Positions 20,867 through 31,130 are shown, counted from the stretch's first letter. The stretch is DNA of 64,000 nucleotides from Alphaproteobacteria bacterium 65-37 (GCA_001897995.1 MKRV01000266.1:1-64000), one strand, 5' to 3'. A program made the numbers and translations. The notes: generated from the sequence alone by a model not told the origin.

Positions 20867-22477
20867 ATGACTAGGCGCGCGCTCCCAGCGGTTCTGCTCG
20901 GTGCCGTTTTCGCTGTGTCGGCGGCACTCGCGCCAGCGATCGCCCAGGTGCCGGATTTCGACCAGCGTCCGACCGGTTTCCTCACGGCCCAGACCGGCGG
21001 CATGCCGGCCAATGCCTGGTCCGGCACCAGTCTCGCCACGGCCAAGCGCCTGGTCTCGGCGTTGCCGGCCGCGCCGCGCAGCCGGGCGCTGCGCGACCTG
21101 CAGTTCAAGCTGCTGGTGAGCCAGCTCACACCGCCGGCGGCCGACGGCAGCCCGCCGCCCGGCCTGTTCGCGCGCAAGGTCGAGAAGCTTGCCGCCATGG
21201 GCGAGGCGGAGAACCTCAACGAAATGGTGCGCAGCGTCGGCGGCTATGCCGATCCGGCGATCGCCGCCATCGTGGTCAACGCGCTGATGATGGCGGGCGA
21301 GAAGGAGGGGGCCTGTGCGATCGTGCGCAGCAATCCCCTGCCGCAGCCCTTCGCCTTGCGGGCCGACATCGTCTGCAAGCTGGTCGCGGGCGACAATGCC
21401 GGCGCACTTGCCGCCGTTCAGCCGCTGCGCAGCAGCGATCCCGCCTTCGCCAAGCTGGTCGAGATCGCCGCCGAAGGCCTGTCGCCGACGGCCTCGGCGC
21501 CGGCGCAGCTCGACGGTCCGGCCATGGTGATGCTGGACCTCGCCTATGTGCAGCCGTCGGCCAACGCGATCCGCTCGACGCAGCCGCCGCTCATCCGCTC
21601 GCAGGTCGTGCACCGCACCCTGCCGCCGGTGACGCGGCTCGATATCGCCGAACGCGGCGAAGCTCTGGCGGTGATCGAGGCGACGCGGCTCGGCGACCTC
21701 TATCTCGACGCGGTGCGCGACGGCGTTGCCATGCCGGCGCCGATGGCGCGTCGCGCCCGGCTGGTTGCGGCGGCGCGCGGTGCCTCGAACGCCCAGCAGC
21801 TCATCAGTTCCATCACCGCGGTCTATGGCGACGAGCGCGGCGGCGCGCTGTTCCCCACGGTGGCGCGCGCCGGCGCCCAGGCGCTGCTCAACCTGCCGCC
21901 GAAGCCCGAATATGCCAACGTCGCCCAGGAAGCGATGCGCGGCTTCCTGCTGCTGGGCGACAAGCAGCAGACCAAGGCCTGGATGAAGCTGGCGCTTTCC
22001 GCGGCTTTCAACGATCAGCGTGCCATGAGTGCGCTCGATCGCCTGATGCCCCTGATCGCCATCGCCGGCGTCGACGAGCGCCGCAGCATGCCGGGCGAGG
22101 AGCTCGACCGCTGGTACGCCGCGATCCGCCAGGAAAATCCGGCGCAGGCGCCGTTGCGCGGCTATCTGCTGCTCGAGCTGCTGCGCGCCGTCGGCATCGA
22201 CGTGCCCAAGGGCTCGACCAGCCTGCCGGAGACGATGCCGGGCGGCGGGCGTTTCGGGACGGCGGCGCCGGCCACGGTCCAGTCGCTGCAGGTCGCGGGC
22301 AATGGCCGCCGTCGCGCCGAGGCCTCGCTGCTCGCCCCGATCGCCACCGGCGAGGCGACGCTGACCGAGCTGCACCCTGCGCTGGTGAGCGCCATCATCG
22401 TCGCCTTGCGCCAGGTCGGCGAGGACAATGCCGGCCGTCTCTTCGCGATCGAGATCGCGATCGCGCACGGATTGTGA
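20867..22477 (+). CDS. hypothetical exported protein, all-alpha-rich
   Basis: Signal peptide MTRRALPAVLLGAVFAVSAALAPAIAQ; adjacent to xerD. Confidence 0.75.
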   Translation: MTRRALPAVLLGAVFAVSAALAPAIAQVPDFDQRPTGFLTAQTGGMPANAWSGTSLATAKRLVSALPAAPRSRALRDLQFKLLVSQLTPPAADGSPPPGLFARKVEKLAAMGEAENLNEMVRSVGGYADPAIAAIVVNALMMAGEKEGACAIVRSNPLPQPFALRADIVCKLVAGDNAGALAAVQPLRSSDPAFAKLVEIAAEGLSPTASAPAQLDGPAMVMLDLAYVQPSANAIRSTQPPLIRSQVVHRTLPPVTRLDIAERGEALAVIEATRLGDLYLDAVRDGVAMPAPMARRARLVAAARGASNAQQLISSITAVYGDERGGALFPTVARAGAQALLNLPPKPEYANVAQEAMRGFLLLGDKQQTKAWMKLALSAAFNDQRAMSALDRLMPLIAIAGVDERRSMPGEELDRWYAAIRQENPAQAPLRGYLLLELLRAVGIDVPKGSTSLPETMPGGGRFGTAAPATVQSLQVAGNGRRRAEASLLAPIATGEATLTELHPALVSAIIVALRQVGEDNAGRLFAIEIAIAHGL

Positions 22478-23475
22478 CCGGGGCAGTGAAGCGCAAGCCG
22501 GCGCCCGAACTCGCACGCGAGGTCGGGGCTTTCCTCGAGATGCTGCAGGCCGAGCGCGGCGCGTCGAAGAACACGGTTCTCGCCTATAGCGCCGACCTTC
22601 TCGATCTCCAGAAATTCCTGATCCTGCGCAAGCAGGGCCCGACAACGGCCGATGCGACGGCGTTGCGCGCCTACCTGAAGAAGCTCGATTACCTCGGCAT
22701 GACACCGCGTACGGTGGCGCGGCGCCTCTCGGTCATGCGGCAGTTCTTCCGCTTCCTGCTGGCCGAACGCCTGCGCGAGGACGACCCGGCGAGCACGCTC
22801 GATTCGCCCAAGCTCGGCCGGCCGCTGCCCAAGGTGCTGTCGCGCGTCGAGGTCGATCGGCTGATCGCGGCGGCCGAGGCCAAGGGCGGCATCGACGGCG
22901 GCCGGCTGGAGACGCTGTTGGAGATCCTCTACGGCTCGGGCCTGCGCGTCTCGGAGCTGGTCGGCCTGCCGATCACCGCAGCCGAGCGTGATCCCTCGAT
23001 GCTGATCGTGCGCGGCAAGGGAGCAAAGGACCGCATGGTGCCGCTCTCCGACCCGGCAAGAGTGGCGATTGCGCGATGGCTGAAGGTACGGGCCGCCGTT
23101 TTTGCGGAGGGCCAGACCTCGCGCTACCTGTTTCCCTCGCGCGGGCGGACCGGCCACCTCACTCGCCAGCGCTTTGCGCAATTGCTGAAGGAAGCCGCCC
23201 TGGCGGCCGGCATCGATCCCGCGCGCGTGTCGCCGCATGTCCTGCGGCATGCCTTTGCCAGTCATCTGCTGGAGGCCGGCGCGGATCTGCGCAGCGTTCA
23301 GCTCATGCTGGGGCATGCCGATATCGCCACGACCGAAATCTATACACATGTCCTTCCGGAGAAGGTGCGCTCGCTGGTCGAGGATCATCATCCTTTGGCC
23401 AAGCCATCGACAAAGCCGTCAGCCAGGCCGTCGACGACGCGGAAGCGCCCGCCGCCCGCCGGTGGCGCTGGTTGA
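22474..23475 (+). CDS. xerD: site-specific tyrosine recombinase XerD
   Basis: Catalytic R (YGSGLRVSELVGL), HVLRHAFASHLLEAGADLRSVQLMLGHADIATTEIYTHV. Confidence 0.92.
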   Translation: MTGAVKRKPAPELAREVGAFLEMLQAERGASKNTVLAYSADLLDLQKFLILRKQGPTTADATALRAYLKKLDYLGMTPRTVARRLSVMRQFFRFLLAERLREDDPASTLDSPKLGRPLPKVLSRVEVDRLIAAAEAKGGIDGGRLETLLEILYGSGLRVSELVGLPITAAERDPSMLIVRGKGAKDRMVPLSDPARVAIARWLKVRAAVFAEGQTSRYLFPSRGRTGHLTRQRFAQLLKEAALAAGIDPARVSPHVLRHAFASHLLEAGADLRSVQLMLGHADIATTEIYTHVLPEKVRSLVEDHHPLAKPSTKPSARPSTTRKRPPPAGGAG

Positions 23476-23509
23476 CAGGATTCCGGGGGCAGGCGACACC
23501 TGACCTTCA

Positions 23510-24463
23510 ATGACGACCTATCTCGACTTCGAGACGCCGATCAGAGAGCTCGAAAGCAAAATTGCCGAGCTCAGGCACCTGCCCAACTCGGGTGATGTCG
23601 ACATCGCCGAGGAGGTCATGCGCCTGCAGGACAAGGTGCAGAAGCAACTGCGCGCGACCTATGCACGGCTGACGCCGTGGCAGAGGGTGCAGGTGGCTCG
23701 CCATGCCGAGCGGCCACATGCGCAGAGCTACATCGACCGGCTGATCACCGACTACACGCCGCTGGCCGGCGACCGCGCCTTCGCGGAGGATGCCGCCATC
23801 GTCGGCGGCCTCGGCCGCCTGAAGGGCCGCAGCATCGTCGTGCTGGGCCAGCAGAAGGGCGACGATACCGAGTCACGCATCAAGCACAATTTCGGCATGG
23901 CCCGGCCCGAAGGCTACCGCAAAGCGCAGCGCCTGATGAAGCTCGCCGACCGGTTCCGACTGCCGGTACTGACCCTGGTGGATACGCCCGGCGCCTATCC
24001 CGGCATCGACGCCGAGGCGCGCGGCCAGGCCGAGGCCATCGCGAGCTCGATCGAGACCTGCTTGTCGCTCGGCGTGCCGCTGGTCAGCGTGGTGATCGGC
24101 GAGGGCGGTTCTGGTGGCGCGCTGGCGATCGCCTCGGCCGACCGCGTCTACATGCTGGAGAACTCGGTCTATTCGGTGATCACGCCGGAAGGCTGCGCCT
24201 CTATCCTGTGGCGCTCCAATGCGCAGGCGCAGGAAGCGGCCGAAGCCATGAAGGTGACGGCGGCCGACCTCAAGAAGCTCGACGTCATCGACGACGTGCT
24301 TCCCGAGCCGATGGGCGGCGCCCATCGGGCGCCCGACGAGGCGATCGACGTGGTCGGCCGGGTGGTGAACGAGGCCTTCACCGAGCTCGCCAAGCTCGAT
24401 CCCGATACCTTGCGCGAGCGGCGCCAGGACAAGTTCCTGGCGATGGGCAAGAAGGGCCTCTGA
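23510..24463 (+). CDS. accA: acetyl-CoA carboxylase carboxyltransferase subunit alpha
   Basis: [77 protein letters not shown]. Confidence 0.97.
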   Translation: MTTYLDFETPIRELESKIAELRHLPNSGDVDIAEEVMRLQDKVQKQLRATYARLTPWQRVQVARHAERPHAQSYIDRLITDYTPLAGDRAFAEDAAIVGGLGRLKGRSIVVLGQQKGDDTESRIKHNFGMARPEGYRKAQRLMKLADRFRLPVLTLVDTPGAYPGIDAEARGQAEAIASSIETCLSLGVPLVSVVIGEGGSGGALAIASADRVYMLENSVYSVITPEGCASILWRSNAQAQEAAEAMKVTAADLKKLDVIDDVLPEPMGGAHRAPDEAIDVVGRVVNEAFTELAKLDPDTLRERRQDKFLAMGKKGL

Positions 24464-24468
24464 CGGCC

Positions 24469-25485
24469 TTGCCCCTCCGTCTCAGCGTTCTCGACCAGTC
24501 GCCGATCCGCAAAGGCGGCACGCCGGCCGACGCCGTGCGCGAGACGCTGGAGCTGGCGCAGCTCTGCGACCGCCTGGGCTACGAGCGCTACTGGCTCGCC
24601 GAGCATCACAGCAGCGACGCGCTGGCCGGCTCGACGCCGGAAGTGCTGATCACGCGCGTTGCCGGCCTGACCGCGCGCATGCGCGTTGGCTCCGGTGGGG
24701 TGATGCTGCCGCATTACGCCGCCTACAAGGTGGCGGAGAACTTCCGCATGCTGGAGACGCTGTTCCCCGGCCGCATCGATCTCGGCGTCGGCCGCGCGCC
24801 GGGCAGCGACCAGCACACGATGCGCATCCTGGCCGATGGCAAGCCCAACTGGAGCAATCCCGACAAGTACCCCTACCAGGTGCGCGATCTCGTGGCCTGG
24901 CTGCACGACGCCCTGCCGGCCAAGCACGAAGGCGCCGGCGTCACGGCGCAGCCGATCGGACCCACGGCGCCCGACGTCTGGCTGCTCGGATCGAGCGACG
25001 AAAGCGCAGCGCTCGCGGCCCATTTCGGCCTGCCGTTCTGCTTCGCGCACTTCATCAATCCCGATGGCGGCGACGGCGTGACCCGCGCCTATCGCGAACA
25101 CTTCAAGCCGTCGGCGCTGCATCCGACACCGATGCCGATGATGGCGATCTCGGTCCTGTGCGCGGAGACCGACGAGGAGGCCGACCTGCTGTCGCGCAGC
25201 CGCGAGGTCTGGGCGATGCGGCTGCGGACGCTCGGCAATCCCGGCCCAGTGCCGTCGGTGGAGGAGGCGCTGGAGGCGGCCAAGGCGCCCGGTGCCGAAC
25301 GCTGGCTGCCAGCGCTGCGCCGCCGCTCGGTCGTCGGCTCGCCCGCCACGGTGCGGGCGGCGCTCGAGAAGCATGCCGCCAACTATCAGGTCGACGAGAT
25401 CATGGCAGTGACGATCTGCTACGACTTCCAAAAGCGCAAACGCTCCTACGAGCTGCTGGCCGAGGCGTTCGGGCTGGAACGTTGA
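24469..25485 (+). CDS. LLM class flavin-dependent oxidoreductase (luciferase-like)
   Basis: LSVLDQSPIRKGGTPADAVRETLELAQLCDRLGYERYWLAEHHSSDALAGSTPEVL; TTG start inferred. Confidence 0.85.
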   Translation: MPLRLSVLDQSPIRKGGTPADAVRETLELAQLCDRLGYERYWLAEHHSSDALAGSTPEVLITRVAGLTARMRVGSGGVMLPHYAAYKVAENFRMLETLFPGRIDLGVGRAPGSDQHTMRILADGKPNWSNPDKYPYQVRDLVAWLHDALPAKHEGAGVTAQPIGPTAPDVWLLGSSDESAALAAHFGLPFCFAHFINPDGGDGVTRAYREHFKPSALHPTPMPMMAISVLCAETDEEADLLSRSREVWAMRLRTLGNPGPVPSVEEALEAAKAPGAERWLPALRRRSVVGSPATVRAALEKHAANYQVDEIMAVTICYDFQKRKRSYELLAEAFGLER

Positions 25486-25522
25486 ACTGCGATGACTTCG
25501 GCGTGCGTCGCCGGCTCATTCT

Positions 25523-25673
25523 CCTCTCCCCCTTGGGGGAGAGGCTGGGTGAGGGGGATCCTTCAACGCGCACGCTCGCTCCGTTACTCGCACCCTCACC
25601 TCCCCCATGCTTCGCATGGGTCCCCTTCCTCTCCCGCGACGCGGCTTGGTTACAAGCCGCGTCGCGGGAGAGG
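25523..25673. repeat. composite palindromic intergenic repeat (CCTCTCCCCC family, copy 1) ending in a 20-bp perfect hairpin
   Basis: CCTCTCCCCC-tt-GGGGGAGAGG at 25523-25544; CCTCTCCCGCGACGCGGCTT-ggttac-AAGCCGCGTCGCGGGAGAGG at 25628-25673. Confidence 0.85.
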
Positions 25674-25702
25674 ACGGATGAGAGATTAGCGCGGCAGGCC
25701 TA

Positions 25703-26983
25703 TCAAAGCCCCGCCACGGGGAAGCCCTTGCCGTGGCCGTTCTGCGGGCGGCGTTTGGATATCTGCGCGCGCGCTTCGGCGGCGCGGCCGTCGCGAACCA
25801 GCGCCGTCGTCACGACATACTCCAGCAGGTCGCGCTGGGCGCGGCTGCCGCCCAAGCGTTCGTGGGTGTCGAGCAGTGGCGTGATCTCGGACGCGGCCCG
25901 CGCCCACTTGCCGTCGGCATAGGCTTCGAAGCCCTGCGCCATCGCCGGCAGCATGTCGGCGGTGGCGCCGCGCGGGCTTTCGACGAATGTGGCGAGCGTT
26001 TCCTTGTCGCCCGCCATGGCGTAGGCGAGCACCGTGTGCATGTCGACGAAGCCGAGGCCGGACTTGCCGAACCACTTGGTGGCGTAGTCGGCGAGCTCGC
26101 GCCAGCGCTCGGGCTGGCGCTCCTGGCCCGCCATTTCGGCGCGCAGCAGGAAGGCCGGACCGTCGGTCGCGACGTTGATCTGCGGGCCCCAGGCGGCGCC
26201 GGGCCGCAGCGCGTCGTCGTAGATGCGCCAGGCCTCGGCATGGCGCCCCGTCTCCATCGACCACAGCGCGAGATGCCAGCTGTTGTGGCAGTGCATCAGT
26301 CCGTCGCGCGCATAGTCCTTCATCCAGTCGGTCAGGAAGGCGAGACCCGCCTCACGTTCACCGACTTCGTAGAAGAGATGGCCGCGAATGTGCGCGGCAT
26401 GGGCGCTGCGCGGATAGCCGGCCAGCGCCTTTTCGATGTTGCGCTCGCCGTCGTCGAGCTTGCTGAGCTCGATCTGGGCGAAGGCGAGTTGGGTGCGGTA
26501 CCACCAGTCGTCGCCATAGTGCTTCTCGAAAGGTTCGAGGATGGCGAGCTGATCGACTTCGCGGCCGACCTTGCCCGAAAAGCCGATCAGGCCGAACACG
26601 CTGGTGGCCGGCGCCAGTGCCATGGCATCGCGCGGCCAGCTCTTCATGTGTTCGTGGATCGCGTCGAGAGCCGCCATCCCCTGGCCGGTCAGGATCTTGT
26701 CGAAGATCGCGATCTGGCTCTGCTCGCGCGCCGTCGTGCCGGCCGCCAGTTCCTTGGCGCGCACCAGCGGAGCCTTGGCCTCGTGGCCGCGGCCGAGAAG
26801 CTGCTTGGCGCGGGCCAGCGAAATGTGCCCCAGCGCGAAGCCGTCGTCGGCCTCCACCGAGGCCTGGAACGCCGTGTCCATGCCGGGCGTCGCCGCCATC
26901 AGGCTGTCGACGCCGGCGAGGTAGGCGTCGCGGGCTGCGACCGAGCTGGTGCTCAGCTCGTTTCCGTAGCGGTCCTTGAGCAT
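25703..26983 (-). CDS. tetratricopeptide-repeat-like protein
   Basis: Helical repeats; start MLKDRYGNELSTSSVAARDAYLAGVDSL. Confidence 0.75.
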   Translation of the reverse strand: MLKDRYGNELSTSSVAARDAYLAGVDSLMAATPGMDTAFQASVEADDGFALGHISLARAKQLLGRGHEAKAPLVRAKELAAGTTAREQSQIAIFDKILTGQGMAALDAIHEHMKSWPRDAMALAPATSVFGLIGFSGKVGREVDQLAILEPFEKHYGDDWWYRTQLAFAQIELSKLDDGERNIEKALAGYPRSAHAAHIRGHLFYEVGEREAGLAFLTDWMKDYARDGLMHCHNSWHLALWSMETGRHAEAWRIYDDALRPGAAWGPQINVATDGPAFLLRAEMAGQERQPERWRELADYATKWFGKSGLGFVDMHTVLAYAMAGDKETLATFVESPRGATADMLPAMAQGFEAYADGKWARAASEITPLLDTHERLGGSRAQRDLLEYVVTTALVRDGRAAEARAQISKRRPQNGHGKGFPVAGL

Positions 26984-27137
26984 TGGCGTTTCATCCCGTT
27001 GGCAAGCATGCGAGGGCAGGCAGTGCGAAACTCTAGCCCCACGATTGTCCCTCGGGCAATTGCGGGAAACGACCTTCGGTGTTCCAATTGCCGCCTGGAG
27101 AAAGCCGGACACATAAGGCCAGGGAGGAACCCGACCC

Positions 27138-28037
27138 ATGCCCCTTTCAATTCATCCCGTGACCCCGGACTTCGTCGCCGAAGTGGGCGACGTCGCGCTT
27201 GGCAAGCCGCTGGCGCCTGCGGATCTCGCGGCCATTCGGGCGGCGTTCACCAAGTACGCCATCCTGATCTTTCCCGACCAGGAATTCGACGACGAGAGCC
27301 AGCTCGCCTTCGCGCGCAACTTCGGACCGCTCGAGACGACCGTGTTCAAGGCGCGCAAGGATCACACGCTGCGTCTGCACGAGAACATGGCCGATGTCGG
27401 CAATCTCGATTCGCAGAACCGCATCCTGGAGGCCGACAATCGGCAGCGCCTGTACAATCTCGGCAATCGTCTGTGGCACACGGATTCGTCGTTCAAGCGC
27501 CTGCCGGCCTACTGCTCGATGCTGCATGCGCGCTCGATCCCGCCGATCGGCGGCCAGACCGAGTATGCCGACATGCGGGCGGCCTACGATGCGCTGCCCG
27601 AGACGACCAAGCGGCGGCTGGTGGGCCTGGTAGCCGAGCATTCGATCATGACCTCGCGCGCCAAGCTCGGCTTCTCGGACTTCGACGAGTCCGAACGCGT
27701 GGCCTTCGCGCCGGTGCCGCAGGTCCTGGTGCGCAAGCTGCCCGACTCCGGCCGCATGAGCCTCTATATCGCGAGCCACGCCGGTGCGATCCGCGGCATG
27801 GCCGATACCGAAGCGCGCAAGTTGCTCGATGAACTGACCGCGCATGCCACGCAGCGCCAGTTCGTCCATTCGCACCGCTGGCGGGCCAAGGACCTGGTGA
27901 TCTGGGACAATCGCTGCACCATGCATCGCGGCATGGAGTTCGACGATCAGCGCTACAAGCGCGACATGCGCCGCGCCACGGTATCGGACGTGGCGCCGAC
28001 CTGCGAGCAGATGGGCCTGGCCGTCGCGGCGGAGTGA
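27138..28037 (+). CDS. TauD/TfdA family Fe(II)/2-oxoglutarate dioxygenase
   Basis: LWHTDSSFKRLPAYCSMLHARSIPPIGGQTEYADMRAAYDALP (HxD), WDNRCTMHRGM. Confidence 0.9.
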   Translation: MPLSIHPVTPDFVAEVGDVALGKPLAPADLAAIRAAFTKYAILIFPDQEFDDESQLAFARNFGPLETTVFKARKDHTLRLHENMADVGNLDSQNRILEADNRQRLYNLGNRLWHTDSSFKRLPAYCSMLHARSIPPIGGQTEYADMRAAYDALPETTKRRLVGLVAEHSIMTSRAKLGFSDFDESERVAFAPVPQVLVRKLPDSGRMSLYIASHAGAIRGMADTEARKLLDELTAHATQRQFVHSHRWRAKDLVIWDNRCTMHRGMEFDDQRYKRDMRRATVSDVAPTCEQMGLAVAAE

Positions 28038-28054
28038 TCACTGTATTTCATGTT

Positions 28055-28172
28055 CCTCTCCCCCGAAGGGGGAGAGGTTAGGTGAGGGGGCGGCTGCGAC
28101 CGCACACGCGTGCGGTCTCTGGCGCCCGTCGCTTCCCCCTCACCCGGCCTCTCCCCCGAGGCGGGGGAGAGG
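28055..28172. repeat. composite palindromic intergenic repeat (CCTCTCCCCC family, copy 2)
   Basis: CCTCTCCCCC-gaa-GGGGGAGAGG at 28055-28077, GACCGCAC-acgc-GTGCGGTC centre, CCTCTCCCCC-gaggc-GGGGGAGAGG at 28148-28172. Confidence 0.85.
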
Positions 28173-28177
28173 AGAAT

Positions 28178-28455
28178 GAGAGAGGCCGCGCCTGAGATAG
28201 AAGGGGCCGTTCCAGGGGACGTCTCGATAGGTCGGCAGATAGAGCCGGTCGTGGCCCAGCGCCCGCGCGGCGGCCGAGCGGTGAGGCCGCAATCCAGAGC
28301 CGCCGCTTGCGCCAGCCTTCCGTCAGCGACGCGATCGAATGTGCCGGCATGTCGAGGACGCATATTAGGCCTACGTCGCGATAGCGTCGGTCGGCGGCGT
28401 TTTCGATCTGCGGCAACAGGGCGATTTCGTGGGGATGCGGCGGGCGAATAATGAC
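28178..28455 (-). pseudogene. decayed/truncated GNAT acetyltransferase
   Basis: Minus-strand frames: IIRPPHPHEIALLPQIENAADRRYRDVGLICVLDMPAHSIASLTEGWRKRRLWIAASPLG, then in another frame RALGHDRLYLPTYRDVPWNGPFYLRRG; central acetyl-CoA-binding region missing. Confidence 0.55.
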
Positions 28456-28494
28456 CGGGATGGGCTAGGTTGTGGGCCGAATTGGAGGACAGTC

Positions 28495-29355
28495 ATGACG
28501 ATCGATATCGAACCGCTGAAGAAGGAACTGGGCCGCAAGATCGAGGACGAGGACGTCGTCACCCAGGCGCCGCTGAAAGCGATGATCGCCACCTTCGATC
28601 GCCAGGACAAGGTTCCCGCTTCCGGCGAGGCCATCGCACCGGGCTGGCATCTCTGCTTCCTGCATTCCTATGCCCGGCGCAACGTGCTGGCCGAGGACGG
28701 CCTGCCGACCGAAGGCGGCGTGCTGCCGAAGATCCCGCTGCCGCGGCGCATGTATGCCGGATCAACCTTCACCTTCGAGAGCGATATTCGCGTTGGCGAC
28801 AAGCTCCGGCGCGAGACGGAATTCTCCGACGTGCAGTTGCGCGGCGGCGCCACCGGCGCCCTGATCGTCACCAGCCAGACGCGGCGCATCTTCACGCCGC
28901 GCGGCCTGGCCGTCACCGAGGTCGCCAACACCGTCTTCCGCGAAGAGGTGAAGGCCGGCGAGAAGAGCGGCGTGCCGGTGCGCGAGGCGGCACCGACCGA
29001 CGTGCCGTGGCGGCGCACCATCAAGGCCGACCCGGTGATGCTGTTCCGCTACTCGGCGATCACCTTCAACCCGCACCGCATCCATTACGACCGCACCTAC
29101 TGCATCGAGACCGAGGGCTATCCCGGCCTGGTCGTCCATGGTCCCTTCGCGCAGCAATGCCTGTTCGACCTGCTGCGTGACTCCGCACCTGGCCGCGCGA
29201 TCAAGAGCTTCTCGATCCGTGCTCGCGCGCCGCTGTTCGACACGGCGCCCTTCGAGGCGATCGGCCGGCCGACCGCCGACGGCAAGGGCGCCGAACTCTG
29301 GACGGTGACGCCCAAGGGCACGATCGCCGCGCAGGCCACCGCGACCTTCGCCTAA
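28495..29355 (+). CDS. MaoC/FAS1-type dehydratase (itaconyl/mesaconyl-CoA hydratase-like)
   Basis: LPRRMYAGSTFTFESDIRVGDKLRRETEFSDVQLRGG...FRYSAITFNPHRIHYDRTYCIETEGYPGLVVHGP. Confidence 0.85.
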   Translation: MTIDIEPLKKELGRKIEDEDVVTQAPLKAMIATFDRQDKVPASGEAIAPGWHLCFLHSYARRNVLAEDGLPTEGGVLPKIPLPRRMYAGSTFTFESDIRVGDKLRRETEFSDVQLRGGATGALIVTSQTRRIFTPRGLAVTEVANTVFREEVKAGEKSGVPVREAAPTDVPWRRTIKADPVMLFRYSAITFNPHRIHYDRTYCIETEGYPGLVVHGPFAQQCLFDLLRDSAPGRAIKSFSIRARAPLFDTAPFEAIGRPTADGKGAELWTVTPKGTIAAQATATFA

Positions 29356-29359
29356 GGAG

Positions 29360-30637
29360 ATGCAGGCGCCACCGCTGCCGCGTGTTCTGATCGCGCGGCT
29401 GCCGTTCTTCTACGGCTGGGTGGTGCTGGGGTGCCTCTGCCTGGCGGGCTTTGCCCGCCAGGGGCCCGCCGTTGCCACCCTGTCGATCTTCGTCGTGCCG
29501 ATGACCGAGGCCTTCGCCTGGTCGCGCACGGAAATGGCCGGCGCGGTGTCGTTGGGCGGCCTGCTGGCCGCTTTCATCTCGCCGGTGATCGGGCCGATGG
29601 TCGATCGCCGCGGCGCGCGGCTGGTGCTCTGCCTGGCCGTCGCCGGCACGGGCCTGGCGACCCTGGCGCTGTCGCTCACGCACTCGCTGCTGGTCTTCTA
29701 TCTGCTGTTCTGTTTTGCGCGGATGGTGTGGGCGGGGCCGTTCGACCTCGGCCTCTACAGCGCGCTGAACAACTGGTTCGTCGCCCGCCGTGCCGTAGCG
29801 ACATCGATCGTCACCCTGGCGCAGATGGCGGGCCTGGTCGCGCTGCCGCTGATCGCCCAACTCGCCATGACGGCAAGTACCATGACGGGAGGCGCCACGG
29901 CCGGAAGCGACTGGCGGGCAGGCTGGGTCGCTGTCGGCGCGACGGTGCTGATCGTGGGGTTCCTGCCGTGCTGGCTGCTGCTGGTGCGACGGCCGGAGGA
30001 TGTCGGCCTGCAGCCCGATCGGCTGGCCGACGGCACGACCGCAGCGCCGGTCGAGGCGCGCTGGAGCCGGGGGGAGGCGATGCGCACGCCGGCCTTCTGG
30101 CTGCTCTCGCTCTACACCGTGCTGGTCTATCCCGTGCAGGCCGGCGTCAGCCTGCATCAGGCACCACACCTGATCGAGCACGGCATCCCGCCGGTCGCGG
30201 CGGCCAGCGTGATCGCCATCCTTGCCGCCGTGTCGGCACTGGCCGGCTTGGGCATCGGCTTCCTGCCGCGCCGCTGGCCGGTGCGGTACCTGATGGCGGT
30301 CGCCGCCGCCTGCCTGTCGGCCGGCAGTTTCGGCCTGATCGGTGTCTCGTCGACCGAGATTGCCCTGCTGCCGGCCTGCCTGTTCGGCCTGGGGATCGGC
30401 GGCCTCATGGTGCTGCTGCCCATGGCCTGGGCCGACTATTTCGGCCGCGAAAGCTTCGGCGCCATCCGCGGCGTGGCGCTGTCGCTGCAGGTGACGGCGC
30501 AGGCGGCCGGTCCCCTGGTGTCGGGCATGCTGCGTGACTGGAGCGGCGACTACACCGACTCGTTGCTTCTGTTCGGCGCCTTGGCAGTGGCGGCGACGAT
30601 CGTGGTGCTGGCCGCTCGGCGGCCTAGCCGTCCTTGA
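29360..30637 (+). CDS. MFS transporter
   Basis: FYGWVVLGCLCLAGFARQGPAVATLSIFVVPMTEAFAWSRTEMAGAVSLGGL. Confidence 0.88.
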   Translation: MQAPPLPRVLIARLPFFYGWVVLGCLCLAGFARQGPAVATLSIFVVPMTEAFAWSRTEMAGAVSLGGLLAAFISPVIGPMVDRRGARLVLCLAVAGTGLATLALSLTHSLLVFYLLFCFARMVWAGPFDLGLYSALNNWFVARRAVATSIVTLAQMAGLVALPLIAQLAMTASTMTGGATAGSDWRAGWVAVGATVLIVGFLPCWLLLVRRPEDVGLQPDRLADGTTAAPVEARWSRGEAMRTPAFWLLSLYTVLVYPVQAGVSLHQAPHLIEHGIPPVAAASVIAILAAVSALAGLGIGFLPRRWPVRYLMAVAAACLSAGSFGLIGVSSTEIALLPACLFGLGIGGLMVLLPMAWADYFGRESFGAIRGVALSLQVTAQAAGPLVSGMLRDWSGDYTDSLLLFGALAVAATIVVLAARRPSRP

Positions 30638-30656
30638 AAAGGGCCAAGATTGCCAT

Positions 30657-30675
30657 ATATTATGCCATATAATAT
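30657..30675. promoter_or_regulatory. TA operator candidate: perfect inverted repeat ATATTAT-gccat-ATAATAT
   Basis: 7-bp arms 30657-30663 and 30669-30675 immediately upstream of the antitoxin ATG. Confidence 0.6.
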
Positions 30676-30680
30676 GTGCA

Positions 30681-31130
30681 ATGGAGATGGCAATGGCGAC
30701 GAAAAAGGCGCTGGCCAGCGAAAAGACCGCGAGGGGCTCTCGAACCGCGCATGACGAGGAGCGCGCGCGCCACGAGTTCGCCGCGAGCAGTTTCTTCGAC
30801 TCCAAAGGCCTCATCACAGTCGACCGCGTGGCCGATTCCTTCGGCTTTTCGCGCGCGCAGCTTGCCGCTACGACCGGGCTCAGCGGCGAGACGCTTCTTC
30901 GGCCCGACAGGGCGGCGGCGCCGAAAGCCCAGGCCCGCCTGAAGGAGATGCTGGAGATCGTCGAACGCATCGCCGAGTGGGCGGGCGGCAGGGCGCAGGC
31001 CATGGCATGGTATCGGGCGCAACCGCTTCCGGCTTTCGGCGGTCGGACTGCCGAGTCGCTGGTCAAGGACGGCATGGCCGCCGACGTGCGCGACTATCTC
31101 GATCACGTCGCCTTGGGCGGCTTCGCTTGA
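30681..31130 (+). CDS. Xre/MbcA/ParS-type antitoxin (DUF2384-like)
   Basis: VDRVADSFGFSRAQLAATTGLSGETLLR...WYRAQPLPAFGGRTAESLVKDGMAADVRDYLDHVALGGFA. Confidence 0.85.
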   Translation: MEMAMATKKALASEKTARGSRTAHDEERARHEFAASSFFDSKGLITVDRVADSFGFSRAQLAATTGLSGETLLRPDRAAAPKAQARLKEMLEIVERIAEWAGGRAQAMAWYRAQPLPAFGGRTAESLVKDGMAADVRDYLDHVALGGFA

